Below are positions 7,574 to 20,270 of a DNA stretch of 64,000 nt, in pieces (position 1 is the stretch's first letter; the number at the start of each line of letters is the position of its first letter). Made by a program: the position numbers and the translations under genes. Below the pieces are notes generated by a model that did not search any database, was not told the DNA's origin, and was given only the letters and a program-made list of their open reading frames with translations. The stretch lies in assembly GCA_029779845.1 (NCBI GenBank), contig JAKOZT010000143.1:1-64000 (forward strand), in the 5' to 3' direction. This DNA is from Pseudomonadota bacterium (GTDB lineage Bacteria; Pseudomonadota; Gammaproteobacteria; Burkholderiales; Burkholderiaceae_C).

Positions 7574-8845
7574 ATGTCCACCCTCGTCGTCCAGATCCCC
7601 GAACGCCGCCGCCTGAGCGCGCGCGGCGCCGCCGTGCCGGAAGGCGCCACCTCCGACCTGGGCACCGAGTACGCCTACGCGCTGACCGGCGACGGCCTCG
7701 CGCTCACCGGCCACGGCCAAGCCGCCGCCGCGCTGCTGCCCAAGGCGGCCACGGTGGTGGCGATGCTGGCCGACAGCGACGTCAGCTGGCACCGCATCAC
7801 GCTGCCCAAGGCGCCCGCCGCGCGGCTGCGCGCCGCGCTGGCCGGCGTGCTGGAAGAAGCGCTGCTCGACGATGCCGACGACGTGCACCTCGCCGTCGCG
7901 CCCGGCGCCACCGCAGGGCAGCCCACCTGGGTGGCGGCGGTCGACCGCGCCTGGCTGCGCGCCGAGCTGGCGGCGCTGGAGAAGGCCGACGTGTTCGTCG
8001 AGCGCATCGTGCCGGCCTCCTGGCCCGACGATCCGCCCAGCGGGCATTTCGCCGAGAGCGGCGAAACGCGCGCCGACGGCGCGGAGCCCGGCGTGCTGCT
8101 GCACTGGGCGCATGCCGACGGCGTGGCCAGCCTGCGCCTGCAGGGCGCGCTGGCGCGCGCGCTGGTGCCGCGCCCGGCGCCGGCCGGCACGCGCTGGAGC
8201 GCCACGCCCGGCGCGGTGGCGGCGGCCGAGCAGTGGCTGGGCATGCCGGTCAACGTGATGTCGCGCCCCGAGCGCGCCTTGCAGGCGGCGCGCAGCCTGT
8301 GGGATCTGCGCCAGTTCGACCTCGCCCAGCGCACCCGCGGCGCGCGCGCGCTGCGCGACGCGCTGCGCAAGTTCATGAGCCCGCAGTGGCGGCCGGTGCG
8401 CTTCGGCCTCGCGGCGCTGGCGGCGGCGCAGATCGTCGGCCTGAACCTGTGGGCCTGGCATCAGCGCAGCAGCATCGAGGCGCGCCAGAAGGGCATCCAG
8501 GCCGCGGTGCGCGCCGCCTTTCCGCGCGCCAGCGATCTCGACATCCAGCGCGACGCCGCCGCGGTGGCGCAGCGCGAAGTGCAGGCGCTGCGCACGCTGG
8601 CCGGCAAGCCGGGCGAGAACGACCTCGAAACGATGCTGATGGCGGCGGCCTCGGCCTGGCCGGCGGACCGCCCGGCGGTCGACACGCTGCGCTACGAATC
8701 GGGCCGGCTGACGCTGGCCGCCGCGGGCTGGAGCGAGCAGCAGCTGGCGCAGTTCCGCAGCGTGCTGCAGCCGGCCGGCTGGCAGGTGGAGAGCAACGGC
8801 GGGCAGCTCGTGCTGTCGCGCGCGCGTGCCGGGGGGCGTTCATGA
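7574..8845 (+). CDS. gspL: type II secretion system protein GspL
   Basis: 423 residues: a cytoplasmic actin-like domain (about 1-270), one membrane helix (FGLAALAAAQIVGLNLWAW, about 277-295) and a periplasmic ferredoxin-like domain. It recruits the ATPase GspE to the membrane and pairs with GspM. A 79-base gap separates it from gspK, the only sizeable gap in the operon; TACAAT (7559-7564) there resembles a -10 element but has no convincing -35. ATGA overlap with gspM. Confidence 0.9.
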   Translation: MSTLVVQIPERRRLSARGAAVPEGATSDLGTEYAYALTGDGLALTGHGQAAAALLPKAATVVAMLADSDVSWHRITLPKAPAARLRAALAGVLEEALLDDADDVHLAVAPGATAGQPTWVAAVDRAWLRAELAALEKADVFVERIVPASWPDDPPSGHFAESGETRADGAEPGVLLHWAHADGVASLRLQGALARALVPRPAPAGTRWSATPGAVAAAEQWLGMPVNVMSRPERALQAARSLWDLRQFDLAQRTRGARALRDALRKFMSPQWRPVRFGLAALAAAQIVGLNLWAWHQRSSIEARQKGIQAAVRAAFPRASDLDIQRDAAAVAQREVQALRTLAGKPGENDLETMLMAAASAWPADRPAVDTLRYESGRLTLAAAGWSEQQLAQFRSVLQPAGWQVESNGGQLVLSRARAGGRS

Positions 8846-9360
8846 ATGCGCCGACGCTGCCGCCGGCCGTGGCGAAATCGCGCGAGCAGTGGCTCGCATG
8901 GTGGCGCACCCGCGCGCCGCGCGAGCGCCTCGCGCTCGGCACGGCGCTCGGCGTCGTCGTGCTGTTCCTCGGATGGCTGATCCTCGTGCAGCCGGCGCTG
9001 CGCACGCTGCGCGAGGCGCCGGCGCGCCTCGATGCGCTCGATGCGCAGCTGCAGCAGATGCAGCGCCTGGCCGCCGAGAGCCAGGGCCTGCGCGGCGCGA
9101 GCGCGGTGCCGCCGGCGCAGGCCGCGGCGGCGCTGAAGGCCGCCACCGACCGCCTCGGCGACAAGGGGCGTCTCTCGATGCAGGGCGAACGCGCGTCATT
9201 GACGCTGACCGGCGTCTCCCCCGAAGCGCTGCGCAGCTGGCTGCTGGAGGCGCGCGGCGCCGCGCGCGTGCGCCCCACCGAAGCGCAGCTGACGCGCGGC
9301 CCGCAAGGCTACAGCGGCACGCTGGTGGTCGCGCTCACGAGCGGCGGAGGCGCGCCGTGA
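8842..9360 (+). CDS. gspM: type II secretion system protein GspM
   Basis: 172 residues. A short basic cytoplasmic segment (AWWRTRAPRERLALG) is followed by one membrane helix (about 34-52) and a periplasmic coiled-coil plus ferredoxin-like domain (LDAQLQQMQRLAAES ... LTLTGVSPEALRSWL). Inner-membrane partner of GspL. It overlaps gspL (ATGA) and gspN (GTGA). Confidence 0.9.
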   Translation: MNAPTLPPAVAKSREQWLAWWRTRAPRERLALGTALGVVVLFLGWLILVQPALRTLREAPARLDALDAQLQQMQRLAAESQGLRGASAVPPAQAAAALKAATDRLGDKGRLSMQGERASLTLTGVSPEALRSWLLEARGAARVRPTEAQLTRGPQGYSGTLVVALTSGGGAP

Positions 9361-10244
9361 TCGGCCGCCGCCGCAAGGGCCCGCGCTGGGCCCACACCGC
9401 CTCGGCCACCGGCTGGGGCGAATCGACCTTCGCCGAGATCGCCTGGGACAAGTCGCGCGGCGCGGCGGCGCGCTGGGCCGCGGCCGGCGTGGTGCTGGGC
9501 GTGCTCGGCGGCCTGATCGCCTTCGCGCCGGCCGCCTGGCTGGCCGGCGCGATCGCCTCGGCGACCAGCCAGCGCCTGCTGCTGGCCGATGCGCGCGGCA
9601 CGGTGTGGTCGGGCAGCGCGGTGGTGCTGCTGACCGGCGGGCCCGACAGCCGCGACGCCAGCGCCCTGCCCGGCCGGCTCGACTGGACCCTCGGCATCAA
9701 GGGCCTGGGCCTCGAACTGCGCGCGCGCCACGAGTGCTGCATCAACGGCACCGCCGCGCTGCAGGTCAAGCCCGGCTTCGGCCGCGTGACGCTGGCGCTC
9801 GCGCCCAGCCCCGGCTGGGTCGGCCAGTGGCCGAGCGCCTGGCTGGGCGGCCTGGGCACGCCGTGGAACACCATGCAGCTCGGCGGCAGCCTGCGGCTCG
9901 CCTCGCCGGGCCTGAGCGTCGAGAGCGTGCAAGGCCGCTGGCGCCTGGCCGGCAGCGCCGACCTCGACCTGATCGACGTCTCCTCGCGTGTCTCGACGCT
10001 GGAGACGCTGGGCAGCTACCGCTTGAGCATCGCTGCCGATCCGTCCGGCAACGGCGCGGCTGACCTGACGCTCGCCACCGAGCGCGGCGCCTTGCAGCTC
10101 AGCGGCAACGGCACGCTCTCGCCCAGCGGCGTGCGTTTTCGCGGCGAGGCGCGCGCCGCGCCCGGCGAAGAAGCGCCGCTGGCCAACCTGCTGAACATCA
10201 TCGGGCGGCGCGACGGCGCCCGGTCCGTCATTTCGATCGGATGA
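9357..10244 (+). CDS. gspN: type II secretion system protein GspN
   Basis: 295 residues from GTG 9357. One N-terminal membrane helix (GVVLGVLGGLIAFAPAAWLAG) is followed by a beta-rich periplasmic domain with the GspN patterns RLLLADARGTVWSGSAV and GLELRARHECCINGTAALQV. GspN is an accessory inner-membrane component, present only in some systems. The start is chosen because the GTGA overlap with gspM matches every other junction here; ATGA overlap with gspD. Confidence 0.88.
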   Translation: MIGRRRKGPRWAHTASATGWGESTFAEIAWDKSRGAAARWAAAGVVLGVLGGLIAFAPAAWLAGAIASATSQRLLLADARGTVWSGSAVVLLTGGPDSRDASALPGRLDWTLGIKGLGLELRARHECCINGTAALQVKPGFGRVTLALAPSPGWVGQWPSAWLGGLGTPWNTMQLGGSLRLASPGLSVESVQGRWRLAGSADLDLIDVSSRVSTLETLGSYRLSIAADPSGNGAADLTLATERGALQLSGNGTLSPSGVRFRGEARAAPGEEAPLANLLNIIGRRDGARSVISIG

Positions 10245-12403
10245 CCATGAAGCCACATCCCACCTCATTGCGCCGCCCGATGCGACGAGCCACCGCGACG
10301 CTGGCCGCCGCGATGCTCGGCAGCGCGCTGCTGCCGGCCCCGCTCGCGCTGGCGCAGGGCAACGCCAAGCCGGCGCAGCAGCGCGGCCGCTTCGCCGGCG
10401 GCGAGCCGGTGACGCTGAACTTCGTCAACGCCGACATCGACGCGGTCTCGCGCGCGATGGGCGCGATCCTCAAGCAGCAGTTCATCGTCGATCCGCGCGT
10501 CAAGGGCCAGATCACCCTCTTCAGCGAGCAGCCGATCACGCCGCGCGAGGCCTACCTGAACTACCTCGCCGCGCTGCGCGGGCTGGGCTTCACGGTGGTG
10601 GAGGCCGGCGGCCTGTTCAAGGTGGTGCCCGAGGCCGACGCCAAGCTGCAAAGCGGCACGGTGGCGATCGGCGACACCGGCCGCCGCGGCGACCAGATCC
10701 TCACGCAGATCTTCAAGCTCAACCACGAGAACGCCAACAACCTGGTGCCGGTGCTGCGCCCGCTGATCAGCCCGAACAACACCATCAACGCCAACCCGGG
10801 CAACAACTCGCTGGTGATCACCGACTACGCCGACAACCTGCAGCGCATCGCCAGGATCATCGCGGCGATGGACACGCCGGCGGCCGGCGAGGTCGAGGTG
10901 ATTCCACTGCGCCACGCGGTGGCGGCCGATCTCGCGCCGATCGTGCAGCGCCTGGCCGACTCGGCCGGCGCCGCCGCGGTGCAGGGCGTGCCGGCCACCG
11001 GCGCGGCCAACAGCGCGGTGATCGCCGACCCGCGCAACAACAGCCTGCTCGTGAAAGCCGGCAGCCCGGCGCGCATGGCCAGCATCCGCTCGCTGGTCGA
11101 GCGGCTCGACCAGCCGCCGCAGGGCTCGGCGGCCGCCGGCAACATCTGGGTGGTGCACCTGAAGAACGCCGACGCCACCAAGCTCGCGCAGGTGCTGCGC
11201 GCCGCCTTCGCCACCAACACCACGGCCGGCGGCGGCATCGCCAGCACCGGCGTGGCGGGCACCGCCGCGCCGGCCGCCGCGGTGGCGCAGCCGGCCGGCA
11301 TGAGCGGCGCCTCGGCGCAATCGACCTCGCCGGTGACCGCCGGCGCGGGGCCGTCCACCGGCGGCTTCATCCAGGCCGACCCGTCGACCAACTCGCTGGT
11401 CATCACCGCCGCCGAGCCGCTGTACCGCCAGGTGCGCGCGATGATCGAGCAGCTCGACTCGCGCCGCGCGCAGGTCTACATCGAGAGCATGATCGTCGAG
11501 GTGTCGGGCGACAACGCCGCCGACTTCGGCCTGCAGTGGCAGGGGCTGCTGGGCAACAGCGGCGACAAGTACGGCCTGTTCGCCGGCACCAGCACCTCGG
11601 TGGGCGGGCCCAGCATCATCTCGCTGTCGCAGACCGGCGCCGGCTCCGGCACCACGCTGCCGGGCGACGGCATCAACATCGCGCTGATCCGCAACTACGG
11701 CGGCACCTACGCGCTGGCCGCGCTGGCGCGCGCGCTGCAGACGCAGGTCAACACCAACATCGTCTCGACGCCGAACCTGATCACGCTCGACAACGAGGAA
11801 GCCAAGATCGTCGTCGGCGAGAACGTGCCCTTCATCACCGGCCAGTACACCAACACCGGCACCGCGACGACCAGCCCGTTCCAGACCATCGAGCGCAAGG
11901 ACGTGGGCATCACGCTGCGCATCCGCCCGCAGATCGGCGAAGGCGGCACGGTGCGCATGACGATCTACCAGGAGCAGTCGGCGGTGAAGGAGACCACCGC
12001 GGCGGGCACCAGCAACGCCGGCCCCTCGACCACCAAGCGCTCGATCGAATCGACCGTGGTGGTCGACGACGGCGCGATCCTGGTGCTGGGCGGCCTGATC
12101 AACGAGACCTTCCGCGACACCAAGGCCAAGGTGCCGCTGCTGGGCGACATCCCCGTCATCGGCGCGCTGTTCCGCAGCGAGAAGCGCGAGAAGAACCGCA
12201 GCAACCTGATGGTGTTCCTCAAGCCGACCATCATGCGCGACAACAGCGCGGCGAGCCGCCTGTCGATGGACCGCTACGACCTGATCCGCGCGCGCCAGCA
12301 GGACGCCCAGCCGGTGCCCAACCTGATGCTGCCGCTGCAGGACGCGCCGGTGCTGCCGGCGCTGCCGCCGGCCTCGGCGCCGGCCCCGGCGCCCGCGCAG
12401 TAG
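10241..12403 (+). CDS. gspD: type II secretion secretin GspD
   Basis: 720 residues. A cleavable signal peptide ends around LALAQ (residue about 40). Then follow the N0 domain (VTLNFVNADIDAVSRAMG), repeated N1-N3 domains (INANPGNNSLVITD; ADPRNNSLLVKA; ADPSTNSLVITA) and the secretin barrel with VPLLGDIPVIGALFR near residue 630. It forms the outer-membrane exit channel. A Gly/Ala/Ser-rich stretch (about 330-375) splits the N3 repeat, as in other GspD. The Pro/Ala C-terminal tail lacks an obvious pilotin-binding motif. Confidence 0.95.
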   Translation: MTMKPHPTSLRRPMRRATATLAAAMLGSALLPAPLALAQGNAKPAQQRGRFAGGEPVTLNFVNADIDAVSRAMGAILKQQFIVDPRVKGQITLFSEQPITPREAYLNYLAALRGLGFTVVEAGGLFKVVPEADAKLQSGTVAIGDTGRRGDQILTQIFKLNHENANNLVPVLRPLISPNNTINANPGNNSLVITDYADNLQRIARIIAAMDTPAAGEVEVIPLRHAVAADLAPIVQRLADSAGAAAVQGVPATGAANSAVIADPRNNSLLVKAGSPARMASIRSLVERLDQPPQGSAAAGNIWVVHLKNADATKLAQVLRAAFATNTTAGGGIASTGVAGTAAPAAAVAQPAGMSGASAQSTSPVTAGAGPSTGGFIQADPSTNSLVITAAEPLYRQVRAMIEQLDSRRAQVYIESMIVEVSGDNAADFGLQWQGLLGNSGDKYGLFAGTSTSVGGPSIISLSQTGAGSGTTLPGDGINIALIRNYGGTYALAALARALQTQVNTNIVSTPNLITLDNEEAKIVVGENVPFITGQYTNTGTATTSPFQTIERKDVGITLRIRPQIGEGGTVRMTIYQEQSAVKETTAAGTSNAGPSTTKRSIESTVVVDDGAILVLGGLINETFRDTKAKVPLLGDIPVIGALFRSEKREKNRSNLMVFLKPTIMRDNSAASRLSMDRYDLIRARQQDAQPVPNLMLPLQDAPVLPALPPASAPAPAPAQ

Positions 12404-12415
12404 GAGCGCGAGAAC

Positions 12416-13837
12416 ATGGGCGCGCGCCACCCGCTTCCCTACGCCTTCGCGAAGGCCAACACGCTGCTGCTCGAGGACGACGGCGAGCGCCTGGTGCTGT
12501 GGGCGCCCGAGACGGTGGCGCTGCCCGCGCTGTCCGAGGTGCTGCGCCTGTACGACGTCGACGCGCTCGAGCGCGAGGCCGCGCCCTCGCTGGCCAGCCG
12601 CATCGCCGCGGCCTATGCCGGCGGCGAATCGAGCGCGGCCACGGTGGTGGGAGAAGTCGAAAGCGCGGTCGACCTGTCGCGCATGATGCAGGACCTGCCG
12701 GCGGTCGAAGACCTGCTCGAGGCCGCCAACGACGCGCCCATCATCCGCATGCTCAACGCGCTCTTGACGCAGGCCGCGAAGGACGGCGCGAGCGACATCC
12801 ACATCGAGCCCTACGAACGCTCCAGCGCGGTGCGCTTCCGCGTCGACGGCACGCTGCGCGAGGTGGTGCAGCCCAACCGCGCGCTGCATGCCGCGCTGAT
12901 CTCGCGCCTGAAGATCATGGCCGAGCTCGACATCGCCGAGAAGCGCCTGCCGCAGGACGGGCGCATCTCGCTGCGCATCGGCGGGCGCGCGGTCGACGTG
13001 CGCGTCTCCACGCTGCCCTCGGCGCACGGCGAGCGCGCCGTGCTGCGCCTGCTCGACAAGGGCGAGGCCAAGTTCAGCCTCGAATCGCTGGGCATGAGCG
13101 GCGCGGTGCTGACGCGCTTCGACAACCTGATCCAGCAGCCGCACGGCATCGTGCTCGTCACCGGGCCCACCGGCTCGGGCAAGACGACGACGCTGTATGC
13201 GTCGCTCGGGCGCGTCGACACGTCGACCACCAACGTGCTCACCGTCGAAGACCCGGTCGAATACGAGCTGCCCGGCATCGGCCAGACGCAGGTCAACCCG
13301 AAGATCGACCTGACCTTCGCGAAGGCGCTGCGCGCCATCCTGCGCCAGGACCCGGACGTGATCATGATCGGCGAGATCCGCGATTTCGAGACCGCGCAGA
13401 TCGCGATCCAGGCCTCGCTGACCGGCCACCTGGTCTTGGCCACGCTGCACACCAACGACGCGCCCAGCGCGGTGACGCGCCTGACCGACATGGGCGTCGA
13501 GCCCTTCCTGCTGTCGAGCTCGCTGCTGGGCGTGCTGGCGCAGCGCCTGGTGCGCAAGCTCTGCCCGCACTGCAAGACGCGCGACGAACGCGGCCGCTGG
13601 CACCCGGTGGGCTGCAACGAATGCGGCATGAGCGGCTACAAGGGCCGCACCGGCGTCTACGAGCTGATGGTGGCCGACGACAAGGTGCAGGCCTTGATCC
13701 ACAGCCGCGCCGCCGAGAGCCAGCTGTTCGTCGCCGCCGAGGAAGCTGGCATGCGCTCGATGCGCGAAGACGGCGAGCGGCTGGTGGCCGAAGGCATCAC
13801 CTCGCTCGAAGAAGTCTTGCGCGTCACCCGCGAGTAA
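12416..13837 (+). CDS. gspE: type II secretion ATPase GspE
   Basis: 473 residues. Cytoplasmic hexameric ATPase that drives pseudopilus assembly. Walker A is [10 protein letters not shown] (about 249-258), followed by the Asp box, Walker B ([12 protein letters not shown]) and His box ([10 protein letters not shown]). A zinc module CPHC...CNEC near residue 385 has a shorter loop between its cysteine pairs (13 residues) than I recall for most GspE. The N-terminal domain that docks onto GspL is present. Seven bases separate its stop from gspF. Confidence 0.95.
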   Translation: MGARHPLPYAFAKANTLLLEDDGERLVLWAPETVALPALSEVLRLYDVDALEREAAPSLASRIAAAYAGGESSAATVVGEVESAVDLSRMMQDLPAVEDLLEAANDAPIIRMLNALLTQAAKDGASDIHIEPYERSSAVRFRVDGTLREVVQPNRALHAALISRLKIMAELDIAEKRLPQDGRISLRIGGRAVDVRVSTLPSAHGERAVLRLLDKGEAKFSLESLGMSGAVLTRFDNLIQQPHGIVLVTGPTGSGKTTTLYASLGRVDTSTTNVLTVEDPVEYELPGIGQTQVNPKIDLTFAKALRAILRQDPDVIMIGEIRDFETAQIAIQASLTGHLVLATLHTNDAPSAVTRLTDMGVEPFLLSSSLLGVLAQRLVRKLCPHCKTRDERGRWHPVGCNECGMSGYKGRTGVYELMVADDKVQALIHSRAAESQLFVAAEEAGMRSMREDGERLVAEGITSLEEVLRVTRE

Positions 13838-13843
13838 GCCCAA

Positions 13844-15029
13844 GTGCCCGCCTACAAGTTCGAAGCCCTCGACGCCGCCGGCAAGCCCAGCACCGGCCTG
13901 CTGGAAGCCGACAACGCCAAGGCCGCGCGCGCCCAGCTGCGCGCGCAGGCGCTGGTGCCGCTCGAAGTGAAGGCGGTGGCCGCCGACAGCACGCCGGCCG
14001 GCACGCTCACGCTCAAGCGCAAGGTCTTCGGCAGCACCGCTCTGACGGTGTGGACGCGCCAGCTCGCCGGGCTGGTCGGTTCGGGCCTGCCGCTCGAACG
14101 CGCGCTGACCGCGCTGGCCGACGAGGCGGAAGACAACCGCCAGCGCGAGCTGGTGGCGCATTTGCGCAGCGAGGTGAATTCGGGCTCGTCGTTCGCGCGC
14201 GCGCTGGCCACGCTGCCGCGCGAGTTCGACGACGTGTACCGCGGCGTGGTCGCCGCCGGCGAGGCGAGCGGCGCGCTCGGGCCCGTGCTGGAAAAGCTCG
14301 CCGACGACCTCGAGGAGCGCCAGGCGCTGCGCGCCAAGCTGATCGGCGCGACGCTCTACCCGGCGATCGTCTCGCTGATCGCGGTGGTGATCGTGGTCTT
14401 CCTCGTCACCTACGTGGTGCCGCAGGTGGCCTCGGTGTTCACCACCTCCAAGCGCGCGCTGCCGATGCTCACCGTTGCGATGCTCGCGATCAGCGGCTTC
14501 CTGCGCAGCTGGGGCTGGCTGCTGGTGCTGGCGATCGCCGGCGGCGTCGGCGCGCTGCTGTTCGCGCTGCGCAACGAGGCCTTCCGCGAGCGCTTCGACG
14601 CCGCCTGGCTGACGCTGCCGCTGATCGGCCGGCTCTCGCGCGGCTACAACGCGGCGCGCTTCGCCGGCACGCTGGCGATGCTGGCCGGCGCCGGCGTGCC
14701 CATCCTCAAGGCCCTGCAGGCGGCGGCCGAGACGCTGTCCAACCGCGCGATGCGCGCCGATGCGATGGAAGCGCTGGTGCAGGTGCGCGAAGGCGCGCCG
14801 CTGGCCTCGGCGCTGGCCACCAAGAAGCGCTTTCCGGGCCTGCTGGCGATGTTCTCGCGCCTGGGCGAGCAGACCGGCCAGCTGCCGGTGATGCTGGAGC
14901 GCGCCGCGCGCCAGCTCGGCGCCGAGGTGCAGCGGCGCGCGATGCAGATGGCGACGATCCTGGAGCCTTTGCTGATCGTCGCGATGGGCGGCGTCGTGAT
15001 GCTGATCGTGCTGGCGGTGCTCTTGCCGA

Positions 15030-15058
<29 letters not shown>
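13844..15058 (+). CDS. gspF: type II secretion inner-membrane protein GspF
   Basis: 404 residues from GTG 13844 ([15 protein letters not shown], the typical family start). Two cytoplasmic T2SSF domains flank membrane helices near 170-195 and 220-240, with a final helix at the C terminus ([16 protein letters not shown]). It is the platform protein contacting GspE. Last gene of the operon: its 3' end overlaps the convergent histidine kinase gene by 29 bases, leaving no room for a terminator between them. Confidence 0.93.
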
Positions 15059-17434
<2,376 letters not shown>

Positions 17435-17438
<4 letters not shown>

Positions 17439-17989
17439 GGCCGTGCCCCCGCAGCGTCGATCACGTTGCGCGCCACCTTCAGCAATTCGGCCGGCAGGCG
17501 CAGCTGCGCGCGCGCCGCGGCCTCGCGGTTGATGTCGAAGCGCAGCTGCGCGCCCTCGCGCACGAAACCGACCACGCCGCCGGCGGCGGCGAAGCCTTCG
17601 CTCTCGCCCACCGTCAGCAGCCCGGGCACGAGCGGCGCCCTGCGGTCCTCGCGCTGCGGCACGAACAGCACCTGGCAGCCGCGCAGCTCGTCGTCGCCCG
17701 GCACCGCGCGCAGCGGCGCCAGCGGCCGGCCCTGCACCTTCTTGCCATCGAGCGTCGCGAAGGCGGCGCTCCAGGCCGGATCGCTGCCGAGACTGCAGAT
17801 CTGGAACGGCGCGCCGCCCGGCAGGCTGTCGGCCGGCCACTCGACGAACAGCGCGATGCGGTAGACGAAAGCGGCCTTCAGCTCGCTCTCGCCGGCGGCG
17901 CGCGGCTGGGCGGGCGCGCCGCACGGAGCCGCTCCCGCCAGGCCCAGGGCCACGGCGGCGAGGCAGCGCTGGAGCGCGGCGGTGTTCAT
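17435..17989 (-). CDS. YfiR family (DUF4154) periplasmic protein
   Basis: 184 residues. A signal peptide ([28 protein letters not shown]) is followed by [25 protein letters not shown], the YfiR/DUF4154 hallmark, and a C-terminal [25 protein letters not shown]. In Pseudomonas YfiR is a periplasmic inhibitor of a membrane diguanylate cyclase; here it is coupled to a CHASE8 kinase instead. Likely role: periplasmic modulator of the downstream kinase (inference from the operon). Confidence 0.85.
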
Positions 17990-18014
17990 CGACGAGACCT
18001 GCCGGTTGCCTGCA

Positions 18015-20051
18015 TCAGAAGCTCTGGCGCCAGCGCAGGAACGCGCGCCGCTCGATGCGCGTGGCGGCGGCGAGCAGGAAGTCGGGCTGCATCTCCACCG
18101 TCGGCCCGCGCAGCAGGTTGGTGCCGCCCAGCTGCAGCTCGGTGCCGGGGCGCGCGCGCCAGGTCAGCGTGGCGTCGAGCGCGGTGCCGGCGTCGACGTG
18201 CATCGTTGCGCCGTCGCGCGGGCCGCGCTCGCCGGCGTAGCGCAGCCGCGCGTCGAGGCGCCATTCGGCGCTCAGGTCGACCACGCTGCGCCAGTGCGCC
18301 AGCCAGCGCGGCGTGGCGTGGAGCAGGCGGTCGAGCCCGGTCTGGGCGGCGTCGGCCGGGCCGCGCACCTCGAGGTAGCTGGCGCCGAGCTGGTGGCGCC
18401 AGCCGGTCGCCGGGCGCCATTCGGCCGAGGCCTCGACGCCGCGCAGGTGCACGGTGTAGGGCGCGTCGACGGTGTTCAGCTCGAGGTGCGGCTGCGGCAG
18501 CGCCACGAGCACCGGCGTGCCGCCGGCCCGGCTGGCGGCGATGTCGTCGCGCATGCGATGCACGAAGCCGGTGAGGTCGAACGACCAGAGGCCGCCGCCG
18601 GCGCGCAGGCCCAGCTCGAAGGCGTCGGTGGCGCGGCTGGCGGGCATCCCGCCGGCCTGGCCGCCGCCGCTCAGCAGCTGGATCGGCAGCGGGCCGGGGT
18701 TGGCCGCGCTGCCGGGCACCAGCACCGAGAGCTTGACGATGCCGTCGTGCTCGGCGCGCGACAGCGTGCGGTTGGCGCGCGACAGCCCGCTCCACAGCGC
18801 CAGCTCGGGCCGCGGCGTGAACAGCAGCCGCGCGTTGGGCTGCAGGTGCGAGCCGGTGTAGAGATCATGGTCGATGCGCGCGCCGGCGACGACGCGCCAG
18901 CGCGAGGGCGAGAGCGTCCATTCGTCCTGCGCGTACACGCCCCATTCGAAGCCGCGCCGCCGCGCCGGCTCGAAACGCACCCAGTCGCTGCTGCTTGCCG
19001 GCAGGTCGAGGTGGCGCACGCTGGCGCCGAAGCTGAGCTCGTGCCCGGGCCGCGCCTGCCACAGCGCGCTCGCCTCCAGGTCGAGCACGTCGAGCCGCGC
19101 GTCGACGCGCTCGCCGAAGCGCGCCGTCTCGCGCGACAGCGCGGCGCGCAGGCTGCCCGACAGCCCGGCCGACAGGCGCTGCTCGTGGCGCGCCGCCAGC
19201 AGCGCGCGGTCGAACGCCAGGCTCAGCGGCAGCGGCTGCGCATAGGGCGGCACGTAGAGGTTCTCGATCTGCAGCTCGTCGGACCTGGAGCGCAGCAGCT
19301 GCGCCTCCAGCGTGCTGCGCGCGTCGGGAGTCCAGGCGCGGTCCCAGCGCGCGTCGGCCATCGCCTGGCGGAACGAGTCGTTGGCGCTGCCGCCGCCGAC
19401 GCTGCGGCCGCTCGCGCCTTCGTCGGCCATCGCGCCGAGGCGCCAGGCCGAGCCTGCGCCGGCTTCGCCGTGGCGCGCGCGCAGCATGCGCCGGCCGCCG
19501 TCGCCGAGCGCTGCGTCGGCGAGCGTGCCGGGCGTCTCGCCGGCGTCTTTCGTGATGATGTTGATCACGCCGTTGACGGCGTTCGAGCCCCACACCGAGC
19601 CGGCCGGGCCGTGCAGCACCTCGATGCGCTCGATGGTGTCCAGCGGCACGCGCTCGGCCTCCCAGATCACGCCGGAGTACAGCGGCGAATAGACGCTGCG
19701 CCCGTCCACCAGCACCAGCAGCTTGTTGGCGTAGCGCCCGGTGAAGCCGCGCGTCGACACGCCCCAGCGCGAGCCGGAGATCTGCGCCACGTCGACGCCC
19801 GGCGCCAGGCGCAGCGCCTCGGGCAGGTTGCGCACGCCGCTGCTGCGGATGTCGTCGGCGGTGATCACGTGCATGGCCGCCGGCACGTCGGCCAGAGGCT
19901 GCGTCTTGCGCGAGGCCGACACCACCTCGATGCGCATCAGGTCTTCGAGCGGCAGGTCGGCGAGCTGCGCTGCCGCGGCGGCCACGCCGGGCCCCGGAGC
20001 GGCGAACAGCGCGCCCGCGATCGCTGCGAGGACGGTGAGCTTGAGGGTCAT
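18015..20051 (-). CDS. TonB-dependent receptor
   Basis: 678 residues. Signal peptide to about residue 26, then the plug domain starting LADLPLEDLMRIEVVSASRKTQPLADVP (TonB-box-like EVVSA) with ITADDIRSSGVRNLPEALRLAPGVDV and RGFTGRYANKLLVLVDGR. The barrel ends in FLRWRQSF with a terminal Phe. No N-terminal signalling extension is present. First gene of a minus-strand operon with the YfiR-like protein (25-base gap) and the hybrid kinase. Ligand unknown; no siderophore genes are nearby. Confidence 0.88.
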   Translation of the reverse strand: MTLKLTVLAAIAGALFAAPGPGVAAAAAQLADLPLEDLMRIEVVSASRKTQPLADVPAAMHVITADDIRSSGVRNLPEALRLAPGVDVAQISGSRWGVSTRGFTGRYANKLLVLVDGRSVYSPLYSGVIWEAERVPLDTIERIEVLHGPAGSVWGSNAVNGVINIITKDAGETPGTLADAALGDGGRRMLRARHGEAGAGSAWRLGAMADEGASGRSVGGGSANDSFRQAMADARWDRAWTPDARSTLEAQLLRSRSDELQIENLYVPPYAQPLPLSLAFDRALLAARHEQRLSAGLSGSLRAALSRETARFGERVDARLDVLDLEASALWQARPGHELSFGASVRHLDLPASSSDWVRFEPARRRGFEWGVYAQDEWTLSPSRWRVVAGARIDHDLYTGSHLQPNARLLFTPRPELALWSGLSRANRTLSRAEHDGIVKLSVLVPGSAANPGPLPIQLLSGGGQAGGMPASRATDAFELGLRAGGGLWSFDLTGFVHRMRDDIAASRAGGTPVLVALPQPHLELNTVDAPYTVHLRGVEASAEWRPATGWRHQLGASYLEVRGPADAAQTGLDRLLHATPRWLAHWRSVVDLSAEWRLDARLRYAGERGPRDGATMHVDAGTALDATLTWRARPGTELQLGGTNLLRGPTVEMQPDFLLAAATRIERRAFLRWRQSF

Positions 20052-20270
20052 GGCGGTCGAGCTTCGGAAGCGGGTCGGCGAGCGGGTTGGCGGAACAGCG
20101 CACGGCGTCGCGCCCTCGTCAGAGTATGTTTTCGGCGCTCACATCTGATGCTTTAGCGGGCAGCCCCTTTTCCTGTGGCATCGCTCACGCGGCGGCAAGC
20201 CCGACGGCAGGGGCGCGCTCGAGCAGGGGCCGGCCCGAGCCGCGTGCGCGCGGCATTTCGCACGAGGCGC

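Noticed and set aside
17439..17924. A longer hybrid kinase starting upstream of 17438
   Set aside because: The extension overlaps the YfiR-like gene in another frame and reads as Arg/Ala-rich noise; ATG 17438 precedes a proper membrane anchor and gives the four-base overlap typical of coupled genes.
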